A stretch of 64,000 nucleotides of DNA from Haloferax mediterranei ATCC 33500 (lineage in GTDB: Archaea > Halobacteriota > Halobacteria > Halobacteriales > Haloferacaceae): NCBI RefSeq assembly GCF_000306765.2, contig NC_017941.2, positions 558,001 through 622,000 on the forward strand, read 5' to 3'. Of this stretch, positions 46,472 to 54,974 are shown piece after piece. Both the position numbers and the translations under genes were made by a program. Positions within the stretch are counted from its first letter, which is position 1, and every line of letters starts with the position of its first letter. The notes beneath the pieces are model-generated. The model was not told where the DNA came from. It saw nothing but the letters and a program-made list of their open reading frames with translations, and searched no databases.

Positions 46472-47197
46472 TTACTGCACGTCGGCGAGTTCCGCCGTCG
46501 CGTCTTTTGCACCTTCGACAGTCTCGCGGACTGCGTCGACACCGTTGTCGTGCAGGAGGTTTCCGACGACAACGACATCGGCGTTCTGGCCCATCTCGTA
46601 CGCTGACTCGTAGTCGTGGATACCGCCGCCGTAGAACAGCGTCGCGTCGTCGAGGGCGTCGTGTGCTGCGCCGACTTTCTCGGGGTCGCCGTACGTCCCG
46701 GAGTACTCGATGTAGACGATTTCTTGGCCGAACATCTTCTCGGCCACGCGGGCGAACGACGCCACGTCCTCGGCCGACTGGTCGGTGTCCGCGTCGGTGT
46801 ACTCGGCGACCGACGAGTCGGGGTTCAGCACGATGTACGCCTCGGTGTGGGTGCGGTCCCAGTCCAGTCCGTCCTCGATGCGGACCCACTCTTTGTGCGC
46901 GCCGGTAATCCAGAAGGAGTCGCTGGCGTTGAACACCGTCGGGATGAGGTAGCCGTCGAGGGCGGGGTCGTCGATGACGACGCCGGGGTTCGACGGTTCC
47001 TGATAGATTGGCACGTCGTATTTCGCGGTGGCCTCGACGACGCGCTCCATCTTCTCCTCGGTGATGTCGAGCGTCCCGCCGATTTCGAGGGCGTCGGTGC
47101 CCGTCTCACACACGTCTTCGAACGTTTCGCCGTCGACGAGGTCCTTGTCGGGGTCAATTTTGGTGATGTGGTCCCAGTCTTCCCACGGATAGCTCAT
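46472..47197 (-). CDS. Phosphoglycerol geranylgeranyltransferase (GGGP synthase)
   Basis: A 241-residue TIM-barrel enzyme that makes the first ether bond of archaeal lipids, from sn-glycerol-1-phosphate and GGPP. The family is seen in [56 protein letters not shown] and [11 protein letters not shown]. The length fits the haloarchaeal short form. It is transcribed away from the Mrr-like gene upstream. Confidence 0.92.
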   Translation of the reverse strand: MSYPWEDWDHITKIDPDKDLVDGETFEDVCETGTDALEIGGTLDITEEKMERVVEATAKYDVPIYQEPSNPGVVIDDPALDGYLIPTVFNASDSFWITGAHKEWVRIEDGLDWDRTHTEAYIVLNPDSSVAEYTDADTDQSAEDVASFARVAEKMFGQEIVYIEYSGTYGDPEKVGAAHDALDDATLFYGGGIHDYESAYEMGQNADVVVVGNLLHDNGVDAVRETVEGAKDATAELADVQ

Positions 47198-47302
47198 TGG
47201 TCGGTCTATGCTTGAGGGGGCCTAAAAAGCGTGCGAAAGTTGTGGGGCGGTACCCAGTTTGGAGTGAATTTTAAATCGACTATCACCAAATATGCCGTTG
47301 AA

Positions 47303-48307
47303 ATGGATGCTGTCGCTGCAACTGAGTACGTCGAAGACCAAGCGATGGCCCTCTCCGCGGAGGAGTTCGAGTTGCTTTGTGAGTCGGTGCTCACAGAGTC
47401 ACTTCCTCCAGCGCGGTTTTCGGTGACCGCCTTCCGACAGGACGGTGGTATTGATATTGACGGGAGTGTCCAAAATTCGCTTCTCGATATCTCATTGGGC
47501 GTTCAGGTGAAACAGTATACTCCGACGAACACGGTTGGCTCGCCCGAAATACAGCGGTTTCAGGGCGCATTAGCTGACACCGGTTGTGATACTGGGACGG
47601 TTATCACGACGAGTTCGTTTACCGACCCCGCAACCGAAAGTGCTGCACGTGCTGGGATTCATCTGGTGAACGGCTCGGCATTATTCGAGTCGATGATAGA
47701 GTTACAGGTCGGTGTTCGTCGGGGGACTGAGCTGTTCGAACCTGACGACACGTTCTGGAAACTGTTCGGAAAGCCAGACGAGACCGGTCCGATTCCGTCA
47801 AAACGAATCCCTCTTGCGAACTCGTTCGATACACTTGACGCCGTCTTGGCTGCTATCCGCGACACTCGCGGTACGAAGGATGATATCGTCGCCACCGCTG
47901 ACGTGTCTCCTCGCCACGCAGACCTATACGCAACCGCGGGGTGGATTCTCGGATTTGTTCATCAAGAGTGGCCCGATGATGAGAAACACAAGAAACGACG
48001 GTGGTCGCTCAACCGAACCGGTGCTCGGTACGTCGCATATCGAGTCGCGGGACTCAACGAAGAAGCCGAAAATCTCCTCCTTGACGCGATTCGGGATACA
48101 GAAATGATCTCCTGTCTCACCGGCACACTCCGTGAATCCGGATCGCTTCGGCATAGTTCCCTAATTCACCGTGTAGAGACTGAGTCAGAATTATCACATA
48201 GTAGCGCGGAGCGCCGGGCGAGTTCGCTCGGCGTCTGGCTCGCTCGATTACCGGAAGTGTCTGTCGAGAATGGCCGAGAGAAGACCTACTCTTGGCAGGA
48301 ACCTTAG
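47303..48307 (+). CDS. Mrr-type restriction endonuclease-like protein
   Basis: A 334-residue protein. The Mrr-family catalytic core is FRQDGGIDIDG (Asp51) followed by LDISLGVQVKQY (Gln68-Val-Lys70), matching the D-(Q/E)xK variant of the PD-(D/E)XK fold. After this comes IQRFQGAL and TVITTSSFTDPA, as in other Mrr proteins. The C-terminal half includes a helix-turn-helix-like DDIVATADVSPRHADLYATA, as in modification-dependent enzymes. TTTTAAAT 27-34 bases upstream supports the ATG at 47303. It has no methylase or partner gene, its sequence looks less GC-rich than its neighbours, and its stop overlaps the topA stop by three bases. Confidence 0.75.
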   Translation: MDAVAATEYVEDQAMALSAEEFELLCESVLTESLPPARFSVTAFRQDGGIDIDGSVQNSLLDISLGVQVKQYTPTNTVGSPEIQRFQGALADTGCDTGTVITTSSFTDPATESAARAGIHLVNGSALFESMIELQVGVRRGTELFEPDDTFWKLFGKPDETGPIPSKRIPLANSFDTLDAVLAAIRDTRGTKDDIVATADVSPRHADLYATAGWILGFVHQEWPDDEKHKKRRWSLNRTGARYVAYRVAGLNEEAENLLLDAIRDTEMISCLTGTLRESGSLRHSSLIHRVETESELSHSSAERRASSLGVWLARLPEVSVENGREKTYSWQEP

Positions 48308-50871
48308 TCAGCCGCAGTCTGCCACTTCCGAACCGTATCCGCACCGACACCATCCACTCTCGAAGCCACGTCGTCCGGCTCGGCCGCTTTCAGCGTCTTC
48401 ACGTCCTCGATACCGGCGTCTTTCAGTTTCTCGGCGGTCTTTGCGCCGATACCCTTGATGCTCTCTAAGTCGGACCCGCCCTCGCCGTTCTGCTGGGCCT
48501 GATACTCGCGGTAGTTACAGATGGGACAGCCGAGGTCCCACGGTTCGCGGTCGCCCTCGTAGGTGATTCGGAGTTCCGGCAGGTCGTGTTCCTCGCAGGA
48601 TTCGTCCGTGACTTCGATGTCGCCGCGGCGGGGGAGCGGCAGCGAGTAATCGCAGTCGGGATAGCGGGTACAGCCGACGAGTCGGGAGCCGGAACGGAGG
48701 CGCTTGATAGCGAGTTCGCCGCCCGCTTCGGCGGTTTCACCGCCTTCGCCTTGCGACGCCTCCGACGTCGCACCCTCACCGCACTCGGGACACGACCCAA
48801 TAATCAGGTCGTCTTCTTCGTCCGCTTCCTCGGCCTTGCAGAGCGGGCAGCCGTGGACGAACGTCTTGCGCCCGGCGAGCATCTTGATGTGATGGAGGTC
48901 GTGCTCTTCGCAGGCGTCCTCCATGATGAGCGGCTTGCCGGTCGAGGGGAGCGGGAGGGTGTAGGTACAGTCGGGATAGGAGTCACAGCCGATAAAGTAC
49001 GACCCACGGCGGCTCTTGCGGACGACGAGGTCGCCGCCACAGTCGGGACAGGTGCCGACCGTCTTGTCGGCCTTCAGGGAGTCCTGAAGCTGTTTCCCGA
49101 GTTCCTCGCGGGACTCCATGAGGCCCTCGAACACGTCTCCGAGCATCTCTTTGGACTCCTCGGTGACGTCCTCCAGCGTGGCCTCGCCGCGGGCGATAGC
49201 CAGCATGTCGGATTCGAGTTGCGAGGTCATCTCCTCGCTGACGATGAGTTTCGCGAAGTCCTCCGAGGCCTCCACGACGGCCCGCGCGAGGCGGGTCGGA
49301 CGCGGCGGGTCGCTCTCGATGTAGCCGCGGTCGTAGAGCTTCTGAATCACGTCGTGGCGGGTCGCTTTCGTCCCGATACCCATCTGTTCCATCGTCTCGA
49401 TGAGTCGCGACTGCCCGTAGCGACGCGGCGGTTGGGTCTGCTTCGCGTCGAGATGCGTCTCGGAGAGCACGAGCGCCTCGCCCTCTTCAACGTCGGGGAC
49501 GAACGATTCGGTGGAGTTGAAGTACGGGTAGACTTCGTGGTAGCCCGGTTCGAGGAGGCGCTTACCGTTGGCCTTGAGCGAGAGACCGGCGGCCTCGGCG
49601 ACGACCCGGAGGTGTTCCCACACCGCGTTCTCGGCCACGGTGGCGAAGAAGCGCCGGACGACGAGTTCGTACACGTCCCACTCGTCTTCCGTGAGGTCGG
49701 AGGCGGACGGGAGTTCACCCGTCGGGTGAATCGGCGGGTGGTCGGTCGTCTCGTTGTCGCCTTCGGTCGGTTCGATTTCCTCCTGTTCGAGGAGGGACTT
49801 CGCGTCCTCTTTGAACCGACGGTCACCCTCGAACGCGCCGAGGAGTTCGCGGGGGTCGAGGTCGTCGGGGTAGACCGTGTTGTCGGTCCGCGGGTAGGTG
49901 ATGTAGCCCGCCGTGTAGAGGTCTTCGGCGATGCTCATCGCCCGCTGGGCGGAGTAGCCGATAGACCCAGCGGCGCGGATGAATTGGGTGGTGTTGAACG
50001 GCGCGGGCGGCTTGTCGGTTCGAGTGCGGCGCTTGACGGCGGTGACTTCCGCGGCATCGACATCGAGGAGTGTCTCGTAGGCCGATTCGGCGGCCTCCTC
50101 GTCCCAGATGCGCTCGGCTTCGGTCCCGTCGTCGTCGAGGTAGAAGTACTGGGCTTCGAAGGACTCGGCGGCCCCGTCGGCGTCCTTCGTGAGTTTAGAG
50201 AACAGTTCCCAGTAGTCCTCGGGGTCGAACGCTTCGATTTCGCGCTCGCGGTCGACGATGAGTTTCAGCGTCGGTCCCTGCACGCGTCCGACCGAGATGA
50301 AGTCGTTGCCGAGTTGCCGGGCCGAAAGCGAGAGGAAGCGCGTAAGTGCGGCCCCCCAGACGAGGTCGATAATCTGTCGCGCCTCGCCGGCGGCGGCGAG
50401 GTCGAAGTCGAGGTCGTCCGGATTCTCGAACGCCTCTGTCACCTCGCGTTTCGTAATCGAGGAGAATCGAACTCGGTCGACGGGCACGTCCTCGTTCACG
50501 TCGCGGACGAGTTCGTACGCCTCCTTGCCGATGAGTTCACCCTCGCGGTCGTAGTCTGTGGCGATGGTGACGTTTCCGGCCTTGCGAGCGAGTCGTCGCA
50601 AGGCGGCGACGATGTTCTCCTGTGTCGGGTGTTTCTCGACGGGCGCACTGATGAGTTCGACTGGCTCGACGTCGCGCCAGTCGTTGTACTCCGGCGGGAA
50701 ATCCACGCCGACGACGTGACCTGACAGACCGATACAGCGTTTCCCACCCCACTTGTAGACGTTGACGCCGTTCATTCGCTCTGCGGAGGCGGTCTCGCCG
50801 CTCAGGATGTCGGCGATACGCCTCGCGGCGTTGTCCTTCTCTGTGATGATGAGTTCCGGGCCGCGGCTCAT
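48304..50871 (-). CDS. topA: DNA topoisomerase I
   Basis: An 855-residue type IA topoisomerase that relaxes negative supercoils. The Toprim acidic motif is DYDREGE (106-112). The active-site Tyr is about Tyr326 in GYITYPRTD. Then follow the type IA gate domains (GRVQGPTLKLIVDRERE, DKPPAPFNTTQFIRAAGSIG). The C-terminus has several four-Cys zinc ribbons (CPDCGGDLV...CDSYPDC; CPLCK...CPECG; CTRYPDC...CPIC) for single-strand DNA. A final helix-hairpin-helix part DLESIKGIGAKTAEKLKDAG is an addition beyond most family members. It ends convergently with the Mrr-like gene. Confidence 0.93.
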   Translation of the reverse strand: MSRGPELIITEKDNAARRIADILSGETASAERMNGVNVYKWGGKRCIGLSGHVVGVDFPPEYNDWRDVEPVELISAPVEKHPTQENIVAALRRLARKAGNVTIATDYDREGELIGKEAYELVRDVNEDVPVDRVRFSSITKREVTEAFENPDDLDFDLAAAGEARQIIDLVWGAALTRFLSLSARQLGNDFISVGRVQGPTLKLIVDREREIEAFDPEDYWELFSKLTKDADGAAESFEAQYFYLDDDGTEAERIWDEEAAESAYETLLDVDAAEVTAVKRRTRTDKPPAPFNTTQFIRAAGSIGYSAQRAMSIAEDLYTAGYITYPRTDNTVYPDDLDPRELLGAFEGDRRFKEDAKSLLEQEEIEPTEGDNETTDHPPIHPTGELPSASDLTEDEWDVYELVVRRFFATVAENAVWEHLRVVAEAAGLSLKANGKRLLEPGYHEVYPYFNSTESFVPDVEEGEALVLSETHLDAKQTQPPRRYGQSRLIETMEQMGIGTKATRHDVIQKLYDRGYIESDPPRPTRLARAVVEASEDFAKLIVSEEMTSQLESDMLAIARGEATLEDVTEESKEMLGDVFEGLMESREELGKQLQDSLKADKTVGTCPDCGGDLVVRKSRRGSYFIGCDSYPDCTYTLPLPSTGKPLIMEDACEEHDLHHIKMLAGRKTFVHGCPLCKAEEADEEDDLIIGSCPECGEGATSEASQGEGGETAEAGGELAIKRLRSGSRLVGCTRYPDCDYSLPLPRRGDIEVTDESCEEHDLPELRITYEGDREPWDLGCPICNYREYQAQQNGEGGSDLESIKGIGAKTAEKLKDAGIEDVKTLKAAEPDDVASRVDGVGADTVRKWQTAAD

Positions 50872-51016
50872 TGAGCGGCGATATGTCGGGGGTTATCCTA
50901 AACCTTTCGTGCCCATATTCTTGGTGTAGAAGGCCTAACGCGCGCGGATGCGAGTGTGCGGGTGTGAGCGCGCCTCGCGCGCGAAGGTGTATGTTCGCTG
51001 CCGACAGACGAGACAG

Positions 51017-51067
51017 CAACACAAGTTCAGGCTGACAGGCGAGGTCCAACACGAGTTTGGGCTGACA
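51017..51067 (+). repeat. Degenerate 30-bp repeats upstream of the MATE gene
   Basis: CAACACAAGTTCAGGCTGACA (51017-51037) and CAACACGAGTTTGGGCTGAC followed by A (51047-51067) match at 18 of 21 positions, 30 bases apart. A weaker third trace (GCCGACAGACGAGACAG) precedes them. They lie within the promoter region of the MATE exporter. Confidence 0.6.
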
Positions 51068-51109
51068 TGACACCAGAAGCGCTAACGTCTGTGAGCCAAA
51101 CCACAAAAC

Positions 51110-52537
51110 GTGTCGAGTGAATCACGAATCGACATGACAGAAGGGGCTATTGCCCCCAAACTGCTCGCCCTCTCGTGGCCGCTCGTTGCGGGGAACCTCC
51201 TCCAGACGCTCTACAACCTCGCGGACGTGTTCTGGGTCGGGCGCGTCGGTGCCGACGCCGTCGCCGCCGTCTCGCTCATGTTCCCGACGAGTTGGATGTT
51301 CGTCTCGACCGCGATGGGAATCACCGCCTCGACGATTGCGCTCGTCTCCCAGCACATCGGTGCTGGGGAGGACAGACAGGCGGACCACGTCGTCGGCCAG
51401 ACGATTCTCCTCACGCTCGCCGTCTCAATCGTCCTCGCAGTCGTCGGCTTCGCGTTCAGACACCCGCTTTTGAGCCTTATCGGAGCACAGGGTCCCGTTT
51501 TCACCAAAGCGCTTGCCTACATCGAGGTGGTGTTCCTCTCGCTCCCGCTTACGTTCCTCTTTTTCGCGTTCCGGGCCGCCTTGCAGGGCGCGGGTGACAC
51601 CAAGACAGCCATGTGGCTCATGGTTGCCTCCGCGGGACTCAACGTCCTCCTCGACCCGATTCTCATTCTCGGATGGGGACCAATCCCCGGGATGGGAACG
51701 CGGGGCGCGGCGATTGCAACTCTCATCGCACGTCTGTTCGCCACGGCGGCCGGCGTTTACATTCTCCTCCGTGGAGACTGGGGCGTCCAACTCCACCTCG
51801 CCGACCTCCGACCGGACCCGGAGCGCCTACAGAGACTCGTCGATATCGGTTATCCTGCGACGCTCGACGGGTGGGCGCGAAGCTTCTCGGCGGTCGTGAT
51901 GGCTGGCTTCGTCGCCCGATTCGGTCCGATTGCGACCGCGGCCTACGGTATCGGCGTTCGGCTGATGTCCGTCTCGTGGACCGTCTCTGGGGCTGTCGGA
52001 CAGGCGACGGCGACCGGCGTCGGGCAGAACTTGGGTGCGCAAACACCCAAGCGAGCGGCGTCCGTCACGTGGACGGCGATGATAGCGACGATGGGAATCC
52101 TCTTTGCCGCCGGTGGACTCGTGATGGCGTTCCCCGCCGAAGCCATGCGTCTGTTCATCGGCGAGCAGGCCGTCGTCGACGAGGGCGTCACGTTCCTCCG
52201 GATGGTCGCCCCATCGTGGGCGTTCTTCGGCGGCGTGATGGTCATTCAGGGCGCGTTCCGCGGTGCGGGAATCACCAAGGCGGCGATGGTGTTGTCGTTC
52301 CTCTCGCGGTGGATTTTCCGCGTTCCCGTCGCGCTCGTGCTTGCATTCGCGTGGACGGTTTCCGTCCCCGGAATCGGTCCCGTCTCCGGGCTTACGTGGG
52401 GCGTCGAAGGACTCTGGTGGGCGTACGTCTTCGGTGCAGTCGCTTCGTTCGTCGTTGCTGTCGCGTGGTTCCGGACCGGGTCGTGGCGCAAAGGAGTGTT
52501 GGACCGCGGCCCGTCCGCAGCGGCGGGCGACGACTAA
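51110..52537 (+). CDS. MATE family multidrug efflux transporter
   Basis: A 475-residue protein with twelve predicted helices in two repeated halves. It exchanges Na+ or H+ for organic cations or drugs. Family landmarks are LSWPLVAGNLLQTLYNLADV with FWVGRVGADAVAAVS near the start and AALQGAGDTKTAMW near residue 160. The second half has GYPATLDGWARSFSAVVMAG and ATATGVGQNLGA. The first codon is GTG at 51110; ATG at 51134 is an alternative. A degenerate repeat pair lies upstream and could be an operator. Confidence 0.88.
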   Translation: MSSESRIDMTEGAIAPKLLALSWPLVAGNLLQTLYNLADVFWVGRVGADAVAAVSLMFPTSWMFVSTAMGITASTIALVSQHIGAGEDRQADHVVGQTILLTLAVSIVLAVVGFAFRHPLLSLIGAQGPVFTKALAYIEVVFLSLPLTFLFFAFRAALQGAGDTKTAMWLMVASAGLNVLLDPILILGWGPIPGMGTRGAAIATLIARLFATAAGVYILLRGDWGVQLHLADLRPDPERLQRLVDIGYPATLDGWARSFSAVVMAGFVARFGPIATAAYGIGVRLMSVSWTVSGAVGQATATGVGQNLGAQTPKRAASVTWTAMIATMGILFAAGGLVMAFPAEAMRLFIGEQAVVDEGVTFLRMVAPSWAFFGGVMVIQGAFRGAGITKAAMVLSFLSRWIFRVPVALVLAFAWTVSVPGIGPVSGLTWGVEGLWWAYVFGAVASFVVAVAWFRTGSWRKGVLDRGPSAAAGDD

Positions 52538-52598
52538 GTTCAAATCGTGCTGATACTAACAGCCTAGGCTCATGTACCTCCGCGTGCAACATACTTGC

Positions 52599-52778
52599 AT
52601 GTCTCATACACCCGAGTTGCCGGAGCGATACGTCTGTGACGGATGCCAAGCCGTGTACGCCGGAAACGTGACGAACAACAATGGTACGTACCACTTCAGC
52701 GCCCCCGAGGAGTGCGCCGCTTGCGGGTCGCCGAGTTTCGTTCGGTTCGAACAGTACGTGCGGCAGAAGACGGCGTAG
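52599..52778 (+). CDS. Small zinc-finger protein
   Basis: A 59-residue protein MSHTPELPERYVCDGCQAVY then CAACGSPSFVRFEQYVRQK. Two CxxC pairs form a zinc-binding knuckle. An in-frame ATG at 52572 would add nine residues. It is one of several stand-alone small zinc proteins in this window. Function unknown. Confidence 0.65.
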   Translation: MSHTPELPERYVCDGCQAVYAGNVTNNNGTYHFSAPEECAACGSPSFVRFEQYVRQKTA

Positions 52779-52844
52779 GTCGTTCGAATACGAGTCGGAA
52801 TCAAACTGCGCGGGTGACGCGCGTCGCCAGCGCAGGCCGTCGCG

Positions 52845-54335
52845 TTATTCGTCGAGTTGCTCGCGGAGCAGCTGGTTTACGGTTCCGGGGTCGGCGCTCC
52901 CCTGGGACTTCTGCATGACCTGTCCGACGAGGAAGTTCAGCGCGCCGCCTTCGCCGTCGTGGTAGTCGGAGACAGCGTCGGGGTTCTCCTCGATTGCTTC
53001 GGTGACGAAGCCGCCGATCTCGTCGTCGTCGGCCTTGCCGAGTCCTTCTTCCTCGACGATGGTATCCGGGTCTTTCCCCTCGTCGAGCATCTTCCGGAGG
53101 ACGATTTCTTCTGCGTTCTTCGTCGTCACCTCGTCGGCGTCGACGAGTTCGACGAGGCGCGTGAACTCGTCGAGGCGGTCCGCCACGTCCGTGATGAGCA
53201 TGTCGCGGTAGTTGAGTTCGCCGAGCAAGTTGTCGGCGACCCACGTCGCGGCGAGGTCGGCGTCGAACTCGGCGGCGACGTCTTCGAAGAAGTCCGCGAC
53301 TTCCTTGGTCGACGTGAGCTTCGACGCGGACTCCTCGTCGATGCCGTACTCGGTCTGGAAGCGCTCGCGGCGGGCGTCGGGAAGTTCCGGAATCGGAATC
53401 TCTGCTTTCCAGTGGGCAACTTGGAGCGGCGGGAGGTCGGCCTCGCGGAAGTAGCGGTAGTCTTTTTCTTCTTCCTTCGAGCGCATCGAGACGGTGATGC
53501 CGCGGGATTCGTCCCAGTGCCGCGTCTCCTGTTCGACGGCGCGGCCGCGCTTGATGGCGTTCTTCTGGCGGGTGACCTCGTAGGCCAGCGCCTTTTCTGC
53601 ACCTTTGTGGCTGGAGATGTTCTTGACCTCGGTGCGGTTCGCCGCTTCGAGTGCCTCGTCGGAGATAGAGCCGTCGCCGTTGACCTCGTCGGCGGGGACG
53701 AGTGAGATGTTGGCGTCGATGCGGAGCGACCCGTCACGGGTCGCATCGAAGACGCCCAGATATTCGAGCACTTCTTCGAGTTTGGCGAGGAACGCGCGCG
53801 TCTCCTGCGGGCTGCGGAAGTCCGGTTCGGTGACGATTTCGACGAGCGGTGTCCCCGCGCGGTTGTAGTTGACGAGCGTGTAGTCCGCGGTGTCGATGCT
53901 GCCACCTTTGTGTTGGAGGCTACCCGGGTCCTCCTCGAGGTGGGCGCGCGTGATGCCGATGTCGCGGCGGTTCCCCTCGACGGCGACTTCCAGCGTCCCG
54001 TCGGCACAGATAGGCGCGTCGTACTGGGTGATCTGGAAGTTCTTCGGGAGGTCGGGGTAGTAGTAGTTCTTCCGGTGGAACCGGGTGTCCTCGGCGATAT
54101 CGGCGTTCAGGGCCTTCCCGATTTTGACCGCCGATTCGACAGCCTTCTCGTTGAGTACCGGGAGCGCGCCCGGTAGCCCGAGACAGACCGGGCACACGCG
54201 GGTGTTCGGCTCCTCGTCCTCGGCAGGCTCAGTCGAACAGCTACAGAAAATCTTCGTGGTCGTTTCGAGTTGAACGTGAACCTCCAACCCGATGACGACC
54301 GCGAGTTCGCGCTGTTCGAGCGCTTGCGCAGTCAT
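52845..54335 (-). CDS. gatB: Asp-tRNA(Asn)/Glu-tRNA(Gln) amidotransferase subunit B
   Basis: A 496-residue GatB that converts Asp-tRNA-Asn or Glu-tRNA-Gln to the amide form, using ammonia from GatA. The N-terminal signature is GLEVHVQLETTTKIFCSCST, then NTRVCPVCLGLPGALPVLNE. The RAGTPLVEIVTEPDFRSP loop and the C-terminal helical/YqeY tail (EIVLRKMLDEGKDPDTIV) are present. GatA and GatC are not in the window. TTAGTCTTTAG lies about 27-35 bases upstream of the ATG at 54335. Confidence 0.93.
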   Translation of the reverse strand: MTAQALEQRELAVVIGLEVHVQLETTTKIFCSCSTEPAEDEEPNTRVCPVCLGLPGALPVLNEKAVESAVKIGKALNADIAEDTRFHRKNYYYPDLPKNFQITQYDAPICADGTLEVAVEGNRRDIGITRAHLEEDPGSLQHKGGSIDTADYTLVNYNRAGTPLVEIVTEPDFRSPQETRAFLAKLEEVLEYLGVFDATRDGSLRIDANISLVPADEVNGDGSISDEALEAANRTEVKNISSHKGAEKALAYEVTRQKNAIKRGRAVEQETRHWDESRGITVSMRSKEEEKDYRYFREADLPPLQVAHWKAEIPIPELPDARRERFQTEYGIDEESASKLTSTKEVADFFEDVAAEFDADLAATWVADNLLGELNYRDMLITDVADRLDEFTRLVELVDADEVTTKNAEEIVLRKMLDEGKDPDTIVEEEGLGKADDDEIGGFVTEAIEENPDAVSDYHDGEGGALNFLVGQVMQKSQGSADPGTVNQLLREQLDE

Positions 54336-54584
54336 TGGCCGCGCTTCGGCGGCGGTGGGCTAAAGACTAACGGGACAGTCGCGAGCGGCGGGTCTGTCGG
54401 CATCGCTTCGGTTCATCTCACAGCAGCATTGTGAACGACGGCTGAGAATCGAACGGCCCGTATTGTGACTTAGGCGGCTACTAACGGCAGATAACAGGTT
54501 CCAAAGAAACCGCTCGCGCACGTATCACATTCTCGGTGATTGTCTGACGCACATTTATGTCTCACGCGCGGCGCTATTTTACCC

Positions 54585-54890
54585 ATGAGCAATCGGGTGG
54601 AGGAACTCGAATCGAAGGTTGCAGAACTGCAGGCCGCGGTGAACGGACTCACCGAGGAACTCGTCGAGACGAAAGAGCGACTTCGACAGGTCGAGGACGC
54701 AAACGACGTGGAAGTACCGTCTCGCGCCCCGCGCCGCCGCGGCGACTGGGAGCCAGAGGACGAAGAAGAAGAATCCGTCGAGGCCGAGCCGATAGAGTCG
54801 GTCGACGACGATGATACTAAAACGGACGAGTCCGAGATGACGGACGAAGACGACGGCGAGTCCGCCGACGACGACATCATCGTCGCGTAA
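54585..54890 (+). CDS. Small coiled-coil protein with acidic tail
   Basis: A 101-residue protein. Residues 1-40 (MSNRVEELESKVAELQAAVN then GLTEELVETKERLRQ) are a heptad coiled coil. The rest is a very acidic tail (EDEEEESVEAEP, DDDTKTDESEMTDEDD). The ATG at 54585 has ACATTTATGT about 27 bases upstream. It lies 84 bases before smc on the same strand, and a chromosome-related or dimerisation role is possible but unproven. Confidence 0.7.
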   Translation: MSNRVEELESKVAELQAAVNGLTEELVETKERLRQVEDANDVEVPSRAPRRRGDWEPEDEEEESVEAEPIESVDDDDTKTDESEMTDEDDGESADDDIIVA

Positions 54891-54974
54891 TCGGGCGCGC
54901 CGCCAGACGCGAGCGCGCCCTGTGTCCATGCGGCGCGCTCCCCTTGCGGGCGTCGCCCGCGTGAACACCAACAC

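Noticed and set aside
48586..50724. Plus-strand open frame of 712 codons opposite topA
   Set aside because: A shadow of topA caused by codon bias. Repeated VEVEV/VGVD-type low-complexity translation, no motif.
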